Translations under genes and position numbers: made by a program
The notes under the pieces: generated by a model
Seen by the model: the letters and a program-made list of their open reading frames with translations, nothing else
Told to the model about the DNA's origin: nothing
Database searches by the model: none
Shown here: one piece after another, positions 43,075 through 55,031 of the stretch
Layout of the letters: the number at the start of each line of letters is the position of its first letter
How positions within the stretch are numbered: position 1 is the stretch's first letter
Source of the DNA: Leptospiraceae bacterium
GTDB lineage: Bacteria; Spirochaetota; Leptospiria; Leptospirales; Leptospiraceae
Assembly (NCBI GenBank): GCA_015075105.1
Contig: JABTUZ010000002.1
Location: forward strand, 592,001 to 656,000
Reading direction: 5' to 3'
DNA: 64,000 nucleotides

Positions 43075-43806
43075 CCAGGCTTGTTTTTTTTTATTTCCGC
43101 ATCTTATGTCGTATTAGTCTATTGTATCGTATAGTTTTTCTCTTGGAGAGGTAAATTCCTACCGCAATAGAACTGACCTTGGGTGGAACTCCAAAGTCAT
43201 AGAACTTGGCAGGATGATTATGTCCCATTCTTTCAAATGTCAAGCAACAAAAGAAGAGTAAAAAGGCAGCTGTTCTTGAAATACCAAGCCATTGAGCAAA
43301 CTCACCAAGCTCAATCTAATCTGCATTCTCCGGACGAAATATTTTCTTTTGCAATGTTTTTATAATGGTTTCAAGAACCTGATACACCGTCTTAACACAA
43401 TCCAACTTTTCAAAAGTCATAGCCAATGTAAATTTTATTCTGTATCTTCCTCAACATTCATGCAAGGCTAATCCTTTCATCTGAAATAGTTTCAGTCCTC
43501 GAGGTAAACTCATCCATATACTTCTCTGGAATAATTTCAGACTCGATTGATTGTATCAAATTTTCTGGATTCATAGTATTCTCCTAATATAAAAAGTTTT
43601 TAATCTTGTTCTCTGATATAAGGTAAAATAATAGCGTGATATGAAATAAAATTTTGCGATTCATCTGAAGAAATTTTTTCATCTTTGCTACAGAAAAATG
43701 TCCCAAATCTGTATTAAATGTAATAATCTTGAAATTCCCTAAAACGATGGAGTTCCTTGTGATTTTTGCGTGAAAGGTGAACAATTGGTATAAAACATGC
43801 ACTTTA
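43075..43806 (-). repeat. decayed repeat element, copy B (inverted)
   Basis: The reverse complement of this stretch aligns with 20985-21695. The leader at 43585-43806 and the gene relic at 43091-43574 are both shared. Near-identical blocks are 43272-43330 and the segment with the sequence AAGTTCTATGACTTTGGAGT on the minus strand. Orientation is opposite to copy A. Confidence 0.7.
43091..43574 (-). pseudogene. DUF1564-like gene relic, copy B
   Basis: A relic retaining an ATG at 43574 with an AGGAGA ribosome binding site. It reads MNPENLIQSIESEIIPEKYM then a stop after about 38 codons. Later fragments in other frames give ELGEFAQWLGISRT, PAKFYDFGVPPKVSSIAVG and a C terminus RYNRLIRHKMRK ending at TAA (43091-43093). 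Frameshifts and stops differ in part from copy A, so each copy decayed on its own after or around duplication. The IIPEKYM and WLGISR pieces resemble DUF1564 proteins of Leptospira; identity not confirmed by search. Confidence 0.55.
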
Positions 43807-44150
43807 CTGGTAGAAAGGAGGTCCTAGCTATTTTAGCACGAAAAGTGCAAAAACTGCACTAAAAGCGAAATTTCAAAAACTCTACTAAAGCTCAAAACCT
43901 CATCCTAAAAGATACACCTAATTGCAAAGATTCTAACCCACCTATTTCCGACCTCAGACCTCAGTCTATTTGTCCTCCAAATTGGAGCCCCACATTCTTG
44001 AACGAAAACAACAGCCAAAAGGAGGCGAGGAATCTTATATCAATGGCTACACTAATGGATTAAGATTTTTTCAAATAACAATGAAGCCCAGACACAAAAC
44101 CTTATTCTTATATTTTTGAGGTATCTCAATCTCTAAACAATAAGAAATTT
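43807..44150. other. intergenic stretch between repeat copy B and czcA
   Basis: About 340 bases with no convincing gene. It contains alternative small hairpins at 43836-43859 (GCAC/GTGC and GTGCA/TGCAC share the middle arm), and a short direct repeat ACCTCAGACCTCAG near 43950. The sequence is less AT-biased around 43960-44030. It may be further remains of a mobile or duplicated segment. Confidence 0.4.
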
Positions 44151-47100
44151 CTATTTTTTCCTTTGATCACTCCCCATTAAATAAATGATTGGAAGCACGA
44201 ATAAAGTCAAAATACTCGAAGTGATTAATCCACCAATAACGACTGTAGCAAGTGGACGCTGGACTTCTGCACCCATGCTTGTAGAAAGTGCCATCGGCAA
44301 AAATCCAAGCGCTGCAACGACTGCAGTAGTTACAACAGGTCTTAGTCTAAGTTTAGCAGATTCAAATATTGCAGCTGAAGAATCCTTTCCTTCGTGCTCT
44401 AATTTTTTCGTAAAAGAAACGAGTACAAGTCCGTTAAGGACAGCAACTCCAAATAAAGCAATAAAACCTACTCCAGCAGAAATGCTAAATGGAATTCCTC
44501 GAATATAAAGTGAAATAACCCCTCCGGTAATTGCAAAAGGTACGTTAAGAAAAATAATCCAGGCAGGTTTCATTTCTCCAAACGCAACCCATAGTACAAA
44601 TAAAATTACAATTAGAGTTAAAGGCACTATGATAAGAAGAGTATTTCTTGCAGAGATATAATTTTCGTATTTCCCGCCGTAGTCATATCGAAAACCAGCA
44701 GGGAATTTTAGTTTTTTTTGCAAAATTTCTTCTACTTCTCGAATTACGCTTACCATGTCCTTGCCTCGAATATTGAACTCTACAATCATTCTCCTCGATT
44801 GGTGTTCATGGCTAATTTGAACGGGACCTTCTTCTGTATAAATTTCTGCAAGGTCAGACAAAGGGACAGTTTGCCCATAGTGGGAGCGTATTGGAAAAGA
44901 CTTAATTCTGTCTAATGGGTTTCGCCTATCGTCCTTTGCTTTTATTACTAAGCTAAATCTTTTATTTTCTTCAAAAATATTTCCTGCATAGTTTCCGGAA
45001 GAAATCATTTCCACTGCTTGGTTAACTTCATCAATGCTAATTCCATAACGAGAAAGGCTTTCCCTATTTGGGACTACTTTCAAATATGAAAGACCTTTCA
45101 ATTGTTCTATCTTTATATCCACAACACCCGGAATTTTACTTATATTGTGAGATACTTCTTCACCGATTTGTTTTAATAAGGAAAGGTCTTCACCATAAAT
45201 TTTTATACCAACATCGGATCTCACACCTGCAATCAATTCATTCGTCCTCATCTGAATCGGTTGTGATATAGAAAATGCAACTTCAGGAGTATATTTTTCT
45301 AAGGTCTCTGAAATTTTCTCAATAAGTTCATTTTTAGAAAATCTCCAGTCTTCTTTTGGTTTTAACACTAAGTAAATATCACTCCTATCAATTCCCATTG
45401 GATCGGTTGCAATATCCGGTGAGCCGGTTCTCGAAACTACATTTGTAATTTCAGGAAAATTTTTTAGCAAAATCCTTTCTATTCTTTTAGAAGTTTCTAA
45501 AGACTCAGTCAAAGAAGCAGATGGTAATCGATTTACTTCGAGCAAGAGTGAGCCTTCGTCAAGTTGCGGGATAAATTCTCCTCCAGAAAAATAAAACAGT
45601 ATGAGGGAAAATACAAATCCTCCAAGAGTTCCAAAAATTATTTTTTTTGGATTTTGAAATGCTTTTTCTAATAAAGGCTCATAATAGATTTTTAGTTTTT
45701 GAAAAATTATAGTTTCGTGTTCTTTTTCATCCGCAGGTTTTAAAAAAAGTAATGCAAGAACAGGAACGACGGTAAGAGTTAAAATGAACGCACCAAGTAA
45801 GGCATACAAAACGGTTAGCGCCATAGGGATAAACATTTTTCCTTCTACTCCAGACAATGCAAGAATAGGTAGATACACAATTGCAATTATGATTTCACCA
45901 TAGATCGTTGCTTTTCTGACTTCTACTGTGGATTCAAAGATTACCTTTTTTTTCTCTAGGAAAGTTAGTGCTCTTTTTAATTCGATTGTCTTTAAAGATA
46001 GTCTCCTATAAGAGTTCTCAACAAGAATTACAGCACCGTCAACAATCAAACCAAAATCTATTGCTCCCATACTCATCAGGTTTCCGGGCGCATCTCGAAC
46101 TCTCATTATGCTAATAGCAAAAAGCATAGCGAGAGGAATCGTGAGAGCGATCACGAGTCCTGCTCTAAAATTTCCTAACATAAAAAATAAAACTACGATT
46201 ACAAGTATTGCTCCTTCGAGTAAGTTTATGATTACTGTACGAATTGTTTTTTTTACCATTTCCGATCTATCGTAAAAAGATTCTATTTTCATTCCGGGTG
46301 CAAGAAACGGTTTTATTTCTTCTAACTTTTTTTTAATAGACTCGGTTACTTGAAGAGAATTTTCTTTCATTAGCATCATTGTGATTGCTCCGGTGACTTC
46401 ACCTTTACCATCTTTTGAAGTAGCACCTCTTCTCAGCTTGTGACCAATTTTTACATCTGCAATAGAAGAAATTGTTACTGGAAACCCATCCTTTGTTTTA
46501 CCTACATAAATTTTAGAAATATCTTCTAAAGAAGAAATTAGACCATCACTTCCGATTACGATATGCTCTTTTTCTTTTTCGATATATCCCCCACCTGTTG
46601 CAGCGTTATTTTTCCTTAACGCCTCTAATACATCCATTCCAGAAAACCCAAGAGACTGCATTTTATTTAAGTCTAAAATAATTTGGTACTCTTTGGATTC
46701 TCCTCCAAAAGTATTTACTTCTACAACTCCCGGTACAGTTTTTAAAATCGGATTTATAAACCAATTTAGTTGAGTCGTAAGATCAAGTAAACTATGTTTA
46801 TCGCTTGTTAAAGTAAACTGAAAAATTTCACCAAGCCCTGTAGATATTGGACCCATCGTAGGAATTCCGTAACTTGGAGGAATATTTGCTTCTGCTTCTT
46901 TTAATCTTTCTGAAACCCATTGCCTTGCTCGAAAAATATCCGTATCGTCTTGAAATACTATTGTCACTACAGAAATTCCGTAACGCGAGATGGAGCGAAC
47001 TTCTACAAGTTTTGGGAGACCTGCCATCGCTCTTTCAACTGGGTAAGTAACATACTTTTCAATTTCAATAGGCGACAAGGCAGGTGCAGTAGTGATTACT

Positions 47101-47249
47101 TGTACTTGTATTGTTGTAATATCGGGAACAGCATCAATTTTTAATTTTCTTGCAGAGTCGATTCCGAAAAATAGAAATATTACGGTTAAGCCTAATACAA
47201 TCGTTTGATTGTTGAGTGACCAATGAACTAAAGAGCTTAAAAATTTCAT
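44151..47249 (-). CDS. czcA: heavy-metal efflux RND pump, CzcA type
   Basis: A 1032-residue inner-membrane RND transporter of the heavy-metal (HME) branch, driven by protons. The first membrane segment is at the N terminus, followed by KLKIDAVPDITTIQVQVIT, the usual CzcA/CusA start. In TM4 the motif DFGLIVDGAVILVENSYRR carries both Asp and the Glu of the proton-relay pattern typical of divalent-cation pumps (Zn, Co, Cd, Ni), not the copper/silver branch, which lacks this DFGxxxDGAVxxxEN form. The C-terminal half repeats the fold (VAVLNGLVLVSF, LRLRPVVTTAVVAALGFLPM). The start overlaps the czcB stop by one base (TGATG). It forms a complex with the two genes upstream. Confidence 0.92.
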   Translation of the reverse strand: MKFLSSLVHWSLNNQTIVLGLTVIFLFFGIDSARKLKIDAVPDITTIQVQVITTAPALSPIEIEKYVTYPVERAMAGLPKLVEVRSISRYGISVVTIVFQDDTDIFRARQWVSERLKEAEANIPPSYGIPTMGPISTGLGEIFQFTLTSDKHSLLDLTTQLNWFINPILKTVPGVVEVNTFGGESKEYQIILDLNKMQSLGFSGMDVLEALRKNNAATGGGYIEKEKEHIVIGSDGLISSLEDISKIYVGKTKDGFPVTISSIADVKIGHKLRRGATSKDGKGEVTGAITMMLMKENSLQVTESIKKKLEEIKPFLAPGMKIESFYDRSEMVKKTIRTVIINLLEGAILVIVVLFFMLGNFRAGLVIALTIPLAMLFAISIMRVRDAPGNLMSMGAIDFGLIVDGAVILVENSYRRLSLKTIELKRALTFLEKKKVIFESTVEVRKATIYGEIIIAIVYLPILALSGVEGKMFIPMALTVLYALLGAFILTLTVVPVLALLFLKPADEKEHETIIFQKLKIYYEPLLEKAFQNPKKIIFGTLGGFVFSLILFYFSGGEFIPQLDEGSLLLEVNRLPSASLTESLETSKRIERILLKNFPEITNVVSRTGSPDIATDPMGIDRSDIYLVLKPKEDWRFSKNELIEKISETLEKYTPEVAFSISQPIQMRTNELIAGVRSDVGIKIYGEDLSLLKQIGEEVSHNISKIPGVVDIKIEQLKGLSYLKVVPNRESLSRYGISIDEVNQAVEMISSGNYAGNIFEENKRFSLVIKAKDDRRNPLDRIKSFPIRSHYGQTVPLSDLAEIYTEEGPVQISHEHQSRRMIVEFNIRGKDMVSVIREVEEILQKKLKFPAGFRYDYGGKYENYISARNTLLIIVPLTLIVILFVLWVAFGEMKPAWIIFLNVPFAITGGVISLYIRGIPFSISAGVGFIALFGVAVLNGLVLVSFTKKLEHEGKDSSAAIFESAKLRLRPVVTTAVVAALGFLPMALSTSMGAEVQRPLATVVIGGLITSSILTLFVLPIIYLMGSDQRKK

Positions 47250-48457
47250 CAGTCCTCTGCACCAAATGTTGATTTCAGTAAAATAGACTTTAAGAAAAAA
47301 ATTCCCTTTCGTACTACAAATTCTCTCTCGCTTATACCAGAAACGATTTCAACTAATGTATTTGATTTTCTTCCTATAGCCACTTCTCTAAATACATATT
47401 CTCCCGGTTTTTCTTCTACGAAAACTCCTACTTTCCCGTTCACCTCTGTCAAGCAATAAGAAGGCACAGAAATAACTTCAGGCTCTATGGCAGAAATCTC
47501 TGCGACTCCAAATAAGCCAACCTTAGCGAGATTTTTTTTGTTCTTTAGAACTATCCTTGCGTTAACAGTTCTTGAAGAAGGGTCAATCTGTATCCCAATA
47601 TACGTTAGTCTCCCTTCAAATTTTGTATTTGGATAAGCATTCAATTGAATAATTGCATTTTCTCCTGTGCCTATTTTAGATATATCTTTCTCAAATAATT
47701 TTCCGATAAACCATACTTCTGAGATGTCGCCTACCGTCCCCATATTTGTATTTGCATCTACCTGTCCACCAACGATTGCTTCTCTACTTAGTATTATACC
47801 AGACTTTGGAGAGCGTACTTCATAATTACCAATGGTTTCTTTTTTTTCTTTAGCCATATTAGGTATCGCAATATCATATACTCTAAGATTTTCTCTGTCT
47901 GCTTCAAGCTCTGACTCCATTATCCTTAATTCGGATTCGGCGTTTATAGCTTCTTGCTCACCAGCCAGTCTTAAAGTCACAAGCTCTTTTAATCGCGAAT
48001 AATTTTTTTGGGATGCAGTGTATCTCGATAAAGACCCAAGGAATTTGGATCGGAGTCTGGATGCATCCGGCGAGTCCAAGGTAATTAGGGTATCTCCTTT
48101 TTTCACGTGGTCACCTTCTTTAAAATTCACGCTTGTAATTCTTCCCGCAAGTCTTGCTCCAATTTTTCTTATATTGTCCGGATTTGCAGAAATCTCTCCT
48201 ATTACTGAAATCGTATCTTGGAAATCTTTTCGCTTCACCTCAATCGTTTCTATTTCAGTGTCTTCTTTAATTTCAGAAGGAACTTTTATCTTCATGGATA
48301 AATCTATTCTATTTGAATTTTCCTTATTGGAAGTTGTCGAATCTTCGGTTGGATTTTTTCCTTCGGGAATGGCTTTTTTTTCTTTTAGTTTTCCATACCC
48401 TAAAACTAAAAAGGTTACAGCCAAAATAGCTATAATAATATATTTACCTGTTTTCAT
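47249..48457 (-). CDS. czcB: efflux RND periplasmic adaptor, CzcB type
   Basis: A 402-residue membrane-fusion protein. A single N-terminal membrane anchor (YIIIAILAVTFLVLGYG) is followed by a flexible linker, a lipoyl-type half (ARLAGRITSVNFKEGDHVKK near residue 105), a helical hairpin (about 135-200), the second lipoyl half (SPKSGIILSREAIVGG near 210) and beta-barrel and membrane-proximal domains. It links the CzcA pump to the outer-membrane channel. It overlaps czcC by ATGA and czcA by one base. His-rich N-terminal metal-binding segments found in some CzcB proteins are not seen here. Confidence 0.9.
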   Translation of the reverse strand: MKTGKYIIIAILAVTFLVLGYGKLKEKKAIPEGKNPTEDSTTSNKENSNRIDLSMKIKVPSEIKEDTEIETIEVKRKDFQDTISVIGEISANPDNIRKIGARLAGRITSVNFKEGDHVKKGDTLITLDSPDASRLRSKFLGSLSRYTASQKNYSRLKELVTLRLAGEQEAINAESELRIMESELEADRENLRVYDIAIPNMAKEKKETIGNYEVRSPKSGIILSREAIVGGQVDANTNMGTVGDISEVWFIGKLFEKDISKIGTGENAIIQLNAYPNTKFEGRLTYIGIQIDPSSRTVNARIVLKNKKNLAKVGLFGVAEISAIEPEVISVPSYCLTEVNGKVGVFVEEKPGEYVFREVAIGRKSNTLVEIVSGISEREFVVRKGIFFLKSILLKSTFGAED

Positions 48458-49776
48458 TTTATTTCCTTTTTACTTTCAGAGTTTAGATAATCCGTAAACG
48501 GAATTCCTGATGCACGAATAACTTCAATCGAAGCAATTGCAAAATCTGTTTTAGATTGAATGTAAGAAATTTTTGTACCGATTAAGGATTGTTGACTCAT
48601 TAGAGCTTCACGTACATTAATTCTGCCGTTTAATAAAGCTTTCTTGATTGAGTCGAGGTCTTTATCTATTCTTTGCAGAAGCTCTTCCGAATAACTCTCG
48701 TACTCTTCTTTTAAAGAATTGTAACCAGAAATTGATTTAATTACTTCATATCGAATTGTATGCCGACTAACTTCCGCTTTGTTGATTAGTTGTTGTTTTC
48801 TTGATAGCTCTTCTAGTAATTCGCCGGAATTGTCTCGGAAAATTTTTAAAGGTAGAGACAATCTTCCTCCGATTACATTTTCGTTAAATCCGTCTCTTTG
48901 CAAAAATCCCGAGATCGTCAAATTGGGAATGGTTTCTTTTTTTAGTAAAGTAATTTTTGAGTCTTGGGTTAATATATCTGCTTCACTCGCTTGTATCTCA
49001 GCTCGCACTTTCAGTGCCTCTTCTGTCAATCTGTCAACACTCATATTTTGAAATACTGGATTTTTTGGCTTTTCCAACAACTCTATACTTGCATGAAATG
49101 GAATTCCCATCATAACTGTTAAATTTCCTTTTGCCAATTCCGTTTTTCTTTTTGTCAAAAGAAAAAATCTTTTCATCTTAACTAATTCTGCCTCTGCAAT
49201 ATCAGTATCAATCGGTGCAGCTAAACCTTTTTCTGATCTGGCTTTCGCGACTTCGTATATATCTTTTGCAAGAGAATATAAGTTTTCAGATAGCCTTAAC
49301 TCTTCGATGAGACTAAAATACATTAGGCTTGCAACGAGCGCATTATAGATCATTTCTCTTTCCATTACTGTGACTCGTCTTACTTGGGATGCAAACTCTT
49401 TGTCTGCTACATCGAGTCTGCCTTTTCTTTGACCTCCGATATAAATTTCTTGGGATAGCATTACTTCTCCATTTACCGAAGATTGAAGACCGGTAAATTC
49501 ACCCTGATTTTGTGTTTGCTTTCGATAACTTTGCATTAAAGAAACTTGAGGGTTCGATGGGAAAAAGTAACCGGCCGCAATTTTTCTGCCCTTAATTACA
49601 TTTAGCTCCAACCGTGAGCTTTTGTATTCGGGGCTATGGTCTATTACGCACTCTACAATATCTTTTAGAGTAACACTTCCTGTGCAATGTAGATGAGGTT
49701 CGTCGTGATCATTCCCACCTGAAAAAATTCCATAAGCTGGAATGAAAAAAAGTATAAATAAAAAATTAAATTTCAT
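48454..49776 (-). CDS. czcC: outer-membrane efflux channel, CzcC type
   Basis: A 440-residue TolC-family (OEP) outer-membrane protein with a signal peptide (MKFNFLFILFFIPAYGIFSG). It has two OEP repeats rich in long helices: SPEYKSSRLELNVIKGRKIA near residue 45 and SLPLKIFRDNSGELLEEL near 305. The mature N terminus is His/Asp-rich (GGNDHDEPHLHC), which may bind metal ions. It completes the tripartite pump with czcB and czcA; the three genes overlap in a row, and the order C-B-A is that of classical czcCBA operons. Function as divalent-metal efflux follows from the CzcA motifs. Confidence 0.88.
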   Translation of the reverse strand: MKFNFLFILFFIPAYGIFSGGNDHDEPHLHCTGSVTLKDIVECVIDHSPEYKSSRLELNVIKGRKIAAGYFFPSNPQVSLMQSYRKQTQNQGEFTGLQSSVNGEVMLSQEIYIGGQRKGRLDVADKEFASQVRRVTVMEREMIYNALVASLMYFSLIEELRLSENLYSLAKDIYEVAKARSEKGLAAPIDTDIAEAELVKMKRFFLLTKRKTELAKGNLTVMMGIPFHASIELLEKPKNPVFQNMSVDRLTEEALKVRAEIQASEADILTQDSKITLLKKETIPNLTISGFLQRDGFNENVIGGRLSLPLKIFRDNSGELLEELSRKQQLINKAEVSRHTIRYEVIKSISGYNSLKEEYESYSEELLQRIDKDLDSIKKALLNGRINVREALMSQQSLIGTKISYIQSKTDFAIASIEVIRASGIPFTDYLNSESKKEIK

Positions 49777-49896
49777 GTATATCTCCCGTTACATTGTGAG
49801 AAGACCGAACAGAATAAATTTTTGGTTTAATATTATTTCATTAACATAAATTTGCAAAAATTCTCTTGGCTTCTACAATCAGAATTAATTAAATTT

Positions 49897-50238
49897 TTAA
49901 GAAAGAGTATTTTTGGGGGGACGATTCAAATAGGAGATATAGAGAAAATTATACGTTTTTGAAAATAGGTTCACATTGTATGAGGATTGAATTTCCGTAA
50001 TTATTTTTGCTTCATCCATTCCCCAGTTAGAGATGAGTATTGAACTGCATGGACAATTCACGCAAGTGTGTCTATGGTCTGAATCTTTGTGGTTTGTTTC
50101 AACATTGTCTAAATAGGCAAACGAACAGAAATCTTCATTTATACCTTTTCCACCACAGATTGAGTCGTTATCAATTGCATATTGATAGGTAAAAAGCACC
50201 AAGAAAAATAGAAAAAATAAAAATTTCAGTTTCGCCAT
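49897..50238 (-). CDS. exported Cys/His-rich protein upstream of czcCBA
   Basis: A 113-residue protein with a signal peptide (MAKLKFLFFLFFLVLFTYQY). The mature part has a metal-binding-like cluster, NHKDSDHRHTCVNCPCSSIL, with three His and three Cys within 16 residues, and further Cys at ICGG and FCSF. The C terminus is basic. I do not recognise the family, though small exported Cys/His proteins next to metal efflux operons often bind or sense the metal. It lies 120 bases upstream of czcC on the same strand and may lead the operon. Confidence 0.65.
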   Translation of the reverse strand: MAKLKFLFFLFFLVLFTYQYAIDNDSICGGKGINEDFCSFAYLDNVETNHKDSDHRHTCVNCPCSSILISNWGMDEAKIITEIQSSYNVNLFSKTYNFLYISYLNRPPKNTLS

Positions 50239-50282
50239 AACATATTATTCAATATATATTTTTTATAAAAGTCAAGCAATTT

Positions 50283-50894
50283 TCAAAATTCTGATGGAAG
50301 TACTCCAATTGTAGTAGAAATTTTATCTACTATTCCATATTCAATTGCTTCTTTTGCAGTCATGTAATAGTCTCTATCCGTATCCTTTGCCACTTTTTCA
50401 AGAGGTTGGCTACACGCATCTGCAAGAATTTTATTTAGTGTCTCTTTAGTCTTTACAATTTCTTGAGCGTGGATTTTAATATCGGTTGCGGGGCCTGTGA
50501 TTTGACCGCCTATACTCGGTTGGTGGATCATTACTTTTGCGTGGGGCCAGATATATCTTTTGCCCTTGGCTCCGGCTGATAATAAAAATGAGCCCATAGA
50601 CGCAGCCATACCCATACATACTGTGGATACAGGAGAAGTTATCATTTTCATAGTATCGAAAATGGCGAGTCCTGCTGTCACAGAGCCACCGGGGCTATTG
50701 ATATAAAAAATTATATCTTTACCGGGGTCTGACATTTCTAAATACATTAATTTAGATACGATTTCTTTTGCAGAATCATCGTGAACGACTCCCCATAGAA
50801 AAATTTTTCTTTCATCTAAAAATTTTCTTTGGATCTTTCCGGCATTTTTTAAATCTTCTAAAATATCCGGTGAACTTTCTTCTTTGTCTGCCAT
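50283..50894 (-). CDS. clpP: ATP-dependent Clp protease proteolytic subunit
   Basis: A 203-residue ClpP serine protease, forming the tetradecameric barrel with ClpX or ClpA unfoldases. The catalytic Ser99 lies in [12 protein letters not shown], His124 in [10 protein letters not shown], and the Asp follows near residue 175 ([13 protein letters not shown]). [18 protein letters not shown] is the oxyanion/handle region. Length is typical. Start ATG at 50894 has AGAGGGAT upstream. It follows the FtsB-like gene by 38 bases, and the eno-FtsB-ClpP set may be one transcript. No clpX is adjacent. Confidence 0.96.
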   Translation of the reverse strand: MADKEESSPDILEDLKNAGKIQRKFLDERKIFLWGVVHDDSAKEIVSKLMYLEMSDPGKDIIFYINSPGGSVTAGLAIFDTMKMITSPVSTVCMGMAASMGSFLLSAGAKGKRYIWPHAKVMIHQPSIGGQITGPATDIKIHAQEIVKTKETLNKILADACSQPLEKVAKDTDRDYYMTAKEAIEYGIVDKISTTIGVLPSEF

Positions 50895-50932
50895 TTATCC
50901 CTCTCTAAATTGAATTATATAACCATAATCAG

Positions 50933-52694
<1,762 letters not shown>

Positions 52695-52811
52695 TTAACC
52701 TCATTTTTTTCTATTTATGTTATTTTCTAACTATAAGAAGGCTTGTCCAGAAAAATCTCGTCACACTATTTTAAAAATAACAAAAATGTTTACCGTTATC
52801 TCTATTAAAAA

Positions 52812-53204
52812 ATGCTTGAATTTATGAAACTAAGAGATAGTAGAAAAGAGATAAAAATTTATCTAAACAGTAAAGATGAATTTGAAAAAGTGCCTTTATA
52901 CAAAGTGCTTGTGGATAAATTTCTTAAAATGGATATTACCGGCTGCACGATCATTAAATCAAATTCGGGTTACGGTTCAAACTTAAAGCTAAAATTTTCC
53001 GATGACTTACTTTCTACGTTACTTCAAAAAGAATCTACTGTAATTTTGACGGTGATTGAATCAGAGAAAAGAATCGAAGAAATCATCAAAGTTTTAGACG
53101 AGTTTATAGGAGACGGGATTGTAACGATCAAGGATGTAGAGTTCATTCGCTATACAAAAACAAAAATTACTCCAGAGGATATTCGCCTTGCCGAAGGGGC
53201 TTGA
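52812..53204 (+). CDS. DUF190 PII-like protein
   Basis: A 130-residue cytoplasmic protein of the DUF190 family, which adopts a PII/CutA-like ferredoxin fold and probably binds a small nucleotide or ion. Recognisable blocks are IKIYLNSKDEFEKVPLYKVL near residue 14, KMDITGCTIIKSNSGYG near 39, and STVILTVIESEKRIEEIIKV near 75. Several DUF190 genes sit beside CrcB/fluoride or transporter genes, but here the neighbour is lepA, 6 bases on. The start could be ATG 52812 or 52824. The reaction or ligand is not established. Confidence 0.85.
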   Translation: MLEFMKLRDSRKEIKIYLNSKDEFEKVPLYKVLVDKFLKMDITGCTIIKSNSGYGSNLKLKFSDDLLSTLLQKESTVILTVIESEKRIEEIIKVLDEFIGDGIVTIKDVEFIRYTKTKITPEDIRLAEGA

Positions 53205-53210
53205 TTTCAG

Positions 53211-55013
53211 ATGAGCGAAAGACTTAAATATATCAGAAACTTTTCAATCATAGCGCATATTGATCACGGTAAGTCAACTTTAGCCGATAGACTTCTTGAA
53301 TATGGTGCTTTGACTGATGATAGAACAAAAAAAAATCAAATCTTAGATTCTATGGATATTGAGCGAGAAAGAGGAATTACTATCAAGGCGAGTAACGCTT
53401 CTTTTGATTACAAATCTAAAGATGGAAACATTTATCATTTTAATTTAATTGATACTCCCGGGCACGTTGATTTTAATTATGAAGTTTCAAGAAGTCTCAT
53501 GGCTTGCGAAGGAGTTTTATTGATTGTAGATGCAAGCCAAGGTGTAGAAGCTCAAACTCTTGCCAATCTCTATTTGGCAATGGAGGCAAATTTACACATT
53601 ATTCCTATTATAAACAAGATTGATCTGCCGAGTGCCGATATACCAAGGTGTTTGAAGTTAATAGAGAACACGCTCGGTCTCGATTCAACAGAAACGGTTG
53701 CGATTTCTGCAAAGACTGGACTTGGTGTCCAAGATGTTCTTGAAGCAATTGTAAAATATATTCCTCCACCAACAGGGGATGATAACGCTCCTCTGAAAGC
53801 CTTGGTCTATGATTCTTATTTTGATGCGTACATGGGAGTTGTGGCAAAGGTTCGTATTTTTGAGGGAGTCGTAAAAAAGGGAGATCGGATTCTATTCATG
53901 TCAAATGGAAAAAATTTCACAGTGACAGAAATCGGAATCAACCAGTTAAGACTAATTTCAAAAGATACGTTATACGCCGGTGATGTAGGGTATATTGTTG
54001 CTGGAATAAAAAATGTAGCTGATGCAAGAACAGGAGACACGATTACTTTACTCGACAAACCTACAAAAGAGCCTGTTCACGGGTATAGAGATGCTAAACC
54101 AATGGTGTTCTCCGGGCTATTTCCGATTTATGGAGAACAGTTTGAGGAATTTGTAGAGGCTATAGAAAAGTTAAAATTAAACGATGCAGCGCTTATCTAT
54201 GAAAAGGAAAGCTCAAACGCTCTTGGTTTTGGTTTTAGAGTAGGGTATCTCGGACTTCTCCACATGGAAATAGTCCAAGAAAGACTCGAAAGAGAATTTA
54301 ACTTGTCTCTTATTACCACAGCTCCTTCTGTAAAGTACAGGATTACAAGTACGAAGGGAGAGACTTATGAAATAGACAATCCTTCTAAATTTCCTGATCC
54401 ACAAACTATTGAAATCATGGAAGAGCCTTATGTAAAAGCTACAATCCTTACTCCAAATGAATACGTCGGAAACATAATGAGTCTTGTAATCGAAAAAAGA
54501 GGTGTTCATCAAAACTCAGTCTATTTAGATTCTGATAAGGTACAATTGGTTTATGAGATTCCTCTGGCAGAATTGATATTTGAATTTTATGACAAATTAA
54601 AGTCTTATTCCAAAGGTTATGCCTCCTTAGATTACGAGCCGATTGGTTATATGCAGTCCAAACTCGTAAAGTTAGATATTATGGTGAATGGAGAAGTTGT
54701 AGATGCGTTATCTACCATCGTTCATAAGACAAGAGCAGAGCAAAGGGGCAGGGCAATCATTGAAAAACTAAAAGAGTTGATTCCTCGACAACAATTTGTA
54801 ATTGCAATCCAAGCAGCCATTGGAAGTAAAATCATAGGACGAGAAAATGTAGCAGCTGTAAGAAAAAATGTTACTGCAAAATGTTACGGTGGAGATATTA
54901 CTCGAAAGAAAAAACTTCTCGAAAAACAAAAGGAAGGCAAAAAAAGAATGAAACAATTCGGCTCCGTAGAAATTCCGCAAGAAGCCTTTCTCGCTGTTTT
55001 AAAGACAGATTGA
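53211..55013 (+). CDS. lepA: elongation factor 4 (LepA)
   Basis: A 600-residue translational GTPase LepA/EF4, which acts on ribosomes (back-translocation or assembly effects). N-terminal G domain: [20 protein letters not shown] (P-loop), [14 protein letters not shown] (switch I), [18 protein letters not shown] (G3), [11 protein letters not shown] (G4). Then domain II and LepA-specific C-terminal domain ending [20 protein letters not shown], the family hallmark. Full-length. It starts 6 bases after DUF190; an AAGGGG lies upstream. The next gene, an HtrA-like protease, begins 18 bases after its stop and is probably co-transcribed. Confidence 0.97.
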   Translation: MSERLKYIRNFSIIAHIDHGKSTLADRLLEYGALTDDRTKKNQILDSMDIERERGITIKASNASFDYKSKDGNIYHFNLIDTPGHVDFNYEVSRSLMACEGVLLIVDASQGVEAQTLANLYLAMEANLHIIPIINKIDLPSADIPRCLKLIENTLGLDSTETVAISAKTGLGVQDVLEAIVKYIPPPTGDDNAPLKALVYDSYFDAYMGVVAKVRIFEGVVKKGDRILFMSNGKNFTVTEIGINQLRLISKDTLYAGDVGYIVAGIKNVADARTGDTITLLDKPTKEPVHGYRDAKPMVFSGLFPIYGEQFEEFVEAIEKLKLNDAALIYEKESSNALGFGFRVGYLGLLHMEIVQERLEREFNLSLITTAPSVKYRITSTKGETYEIDNPSKFPDPQTIEIMEEPYVKATILTPNEYVGNIMSLVIEKRGVHQNSVYLDSDKVQLVYEIPLAELIFEFYDKLKSYSKGYASLDYEPIGYMQSKLVKLDIMVNGEVVDALSTIVHKTRAEQRGRAIIEKLKELIPRQQFVIAIQAAIGSKIIGRENVAAVRKNVTAKCYGGDITRKKKLLEKQKEGKKRMKQFGSVEIPQEAFLAVLKTD

Positions 55014-55031
55014 AATAGGTGTATTTTTATC

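Noticed and set aside
43183-43365. 60-codon plus-strand open frame in relic B
   Set aside because: Antisense to the relic, with no family resemblance.
43584-43802. 72-codon minus-strand open frame upstream of relic B
   Set aside because: It lies in the leader shared with copy A, where the matching frame is broken by a stop after a few codons, so it is not conserved as protein.
48018-48497. 159-codon plus-strand open frame across czcB/czcC
   Set aside because: It spans the czcC/czcB overlap antisense; both sense genes are clear family members.
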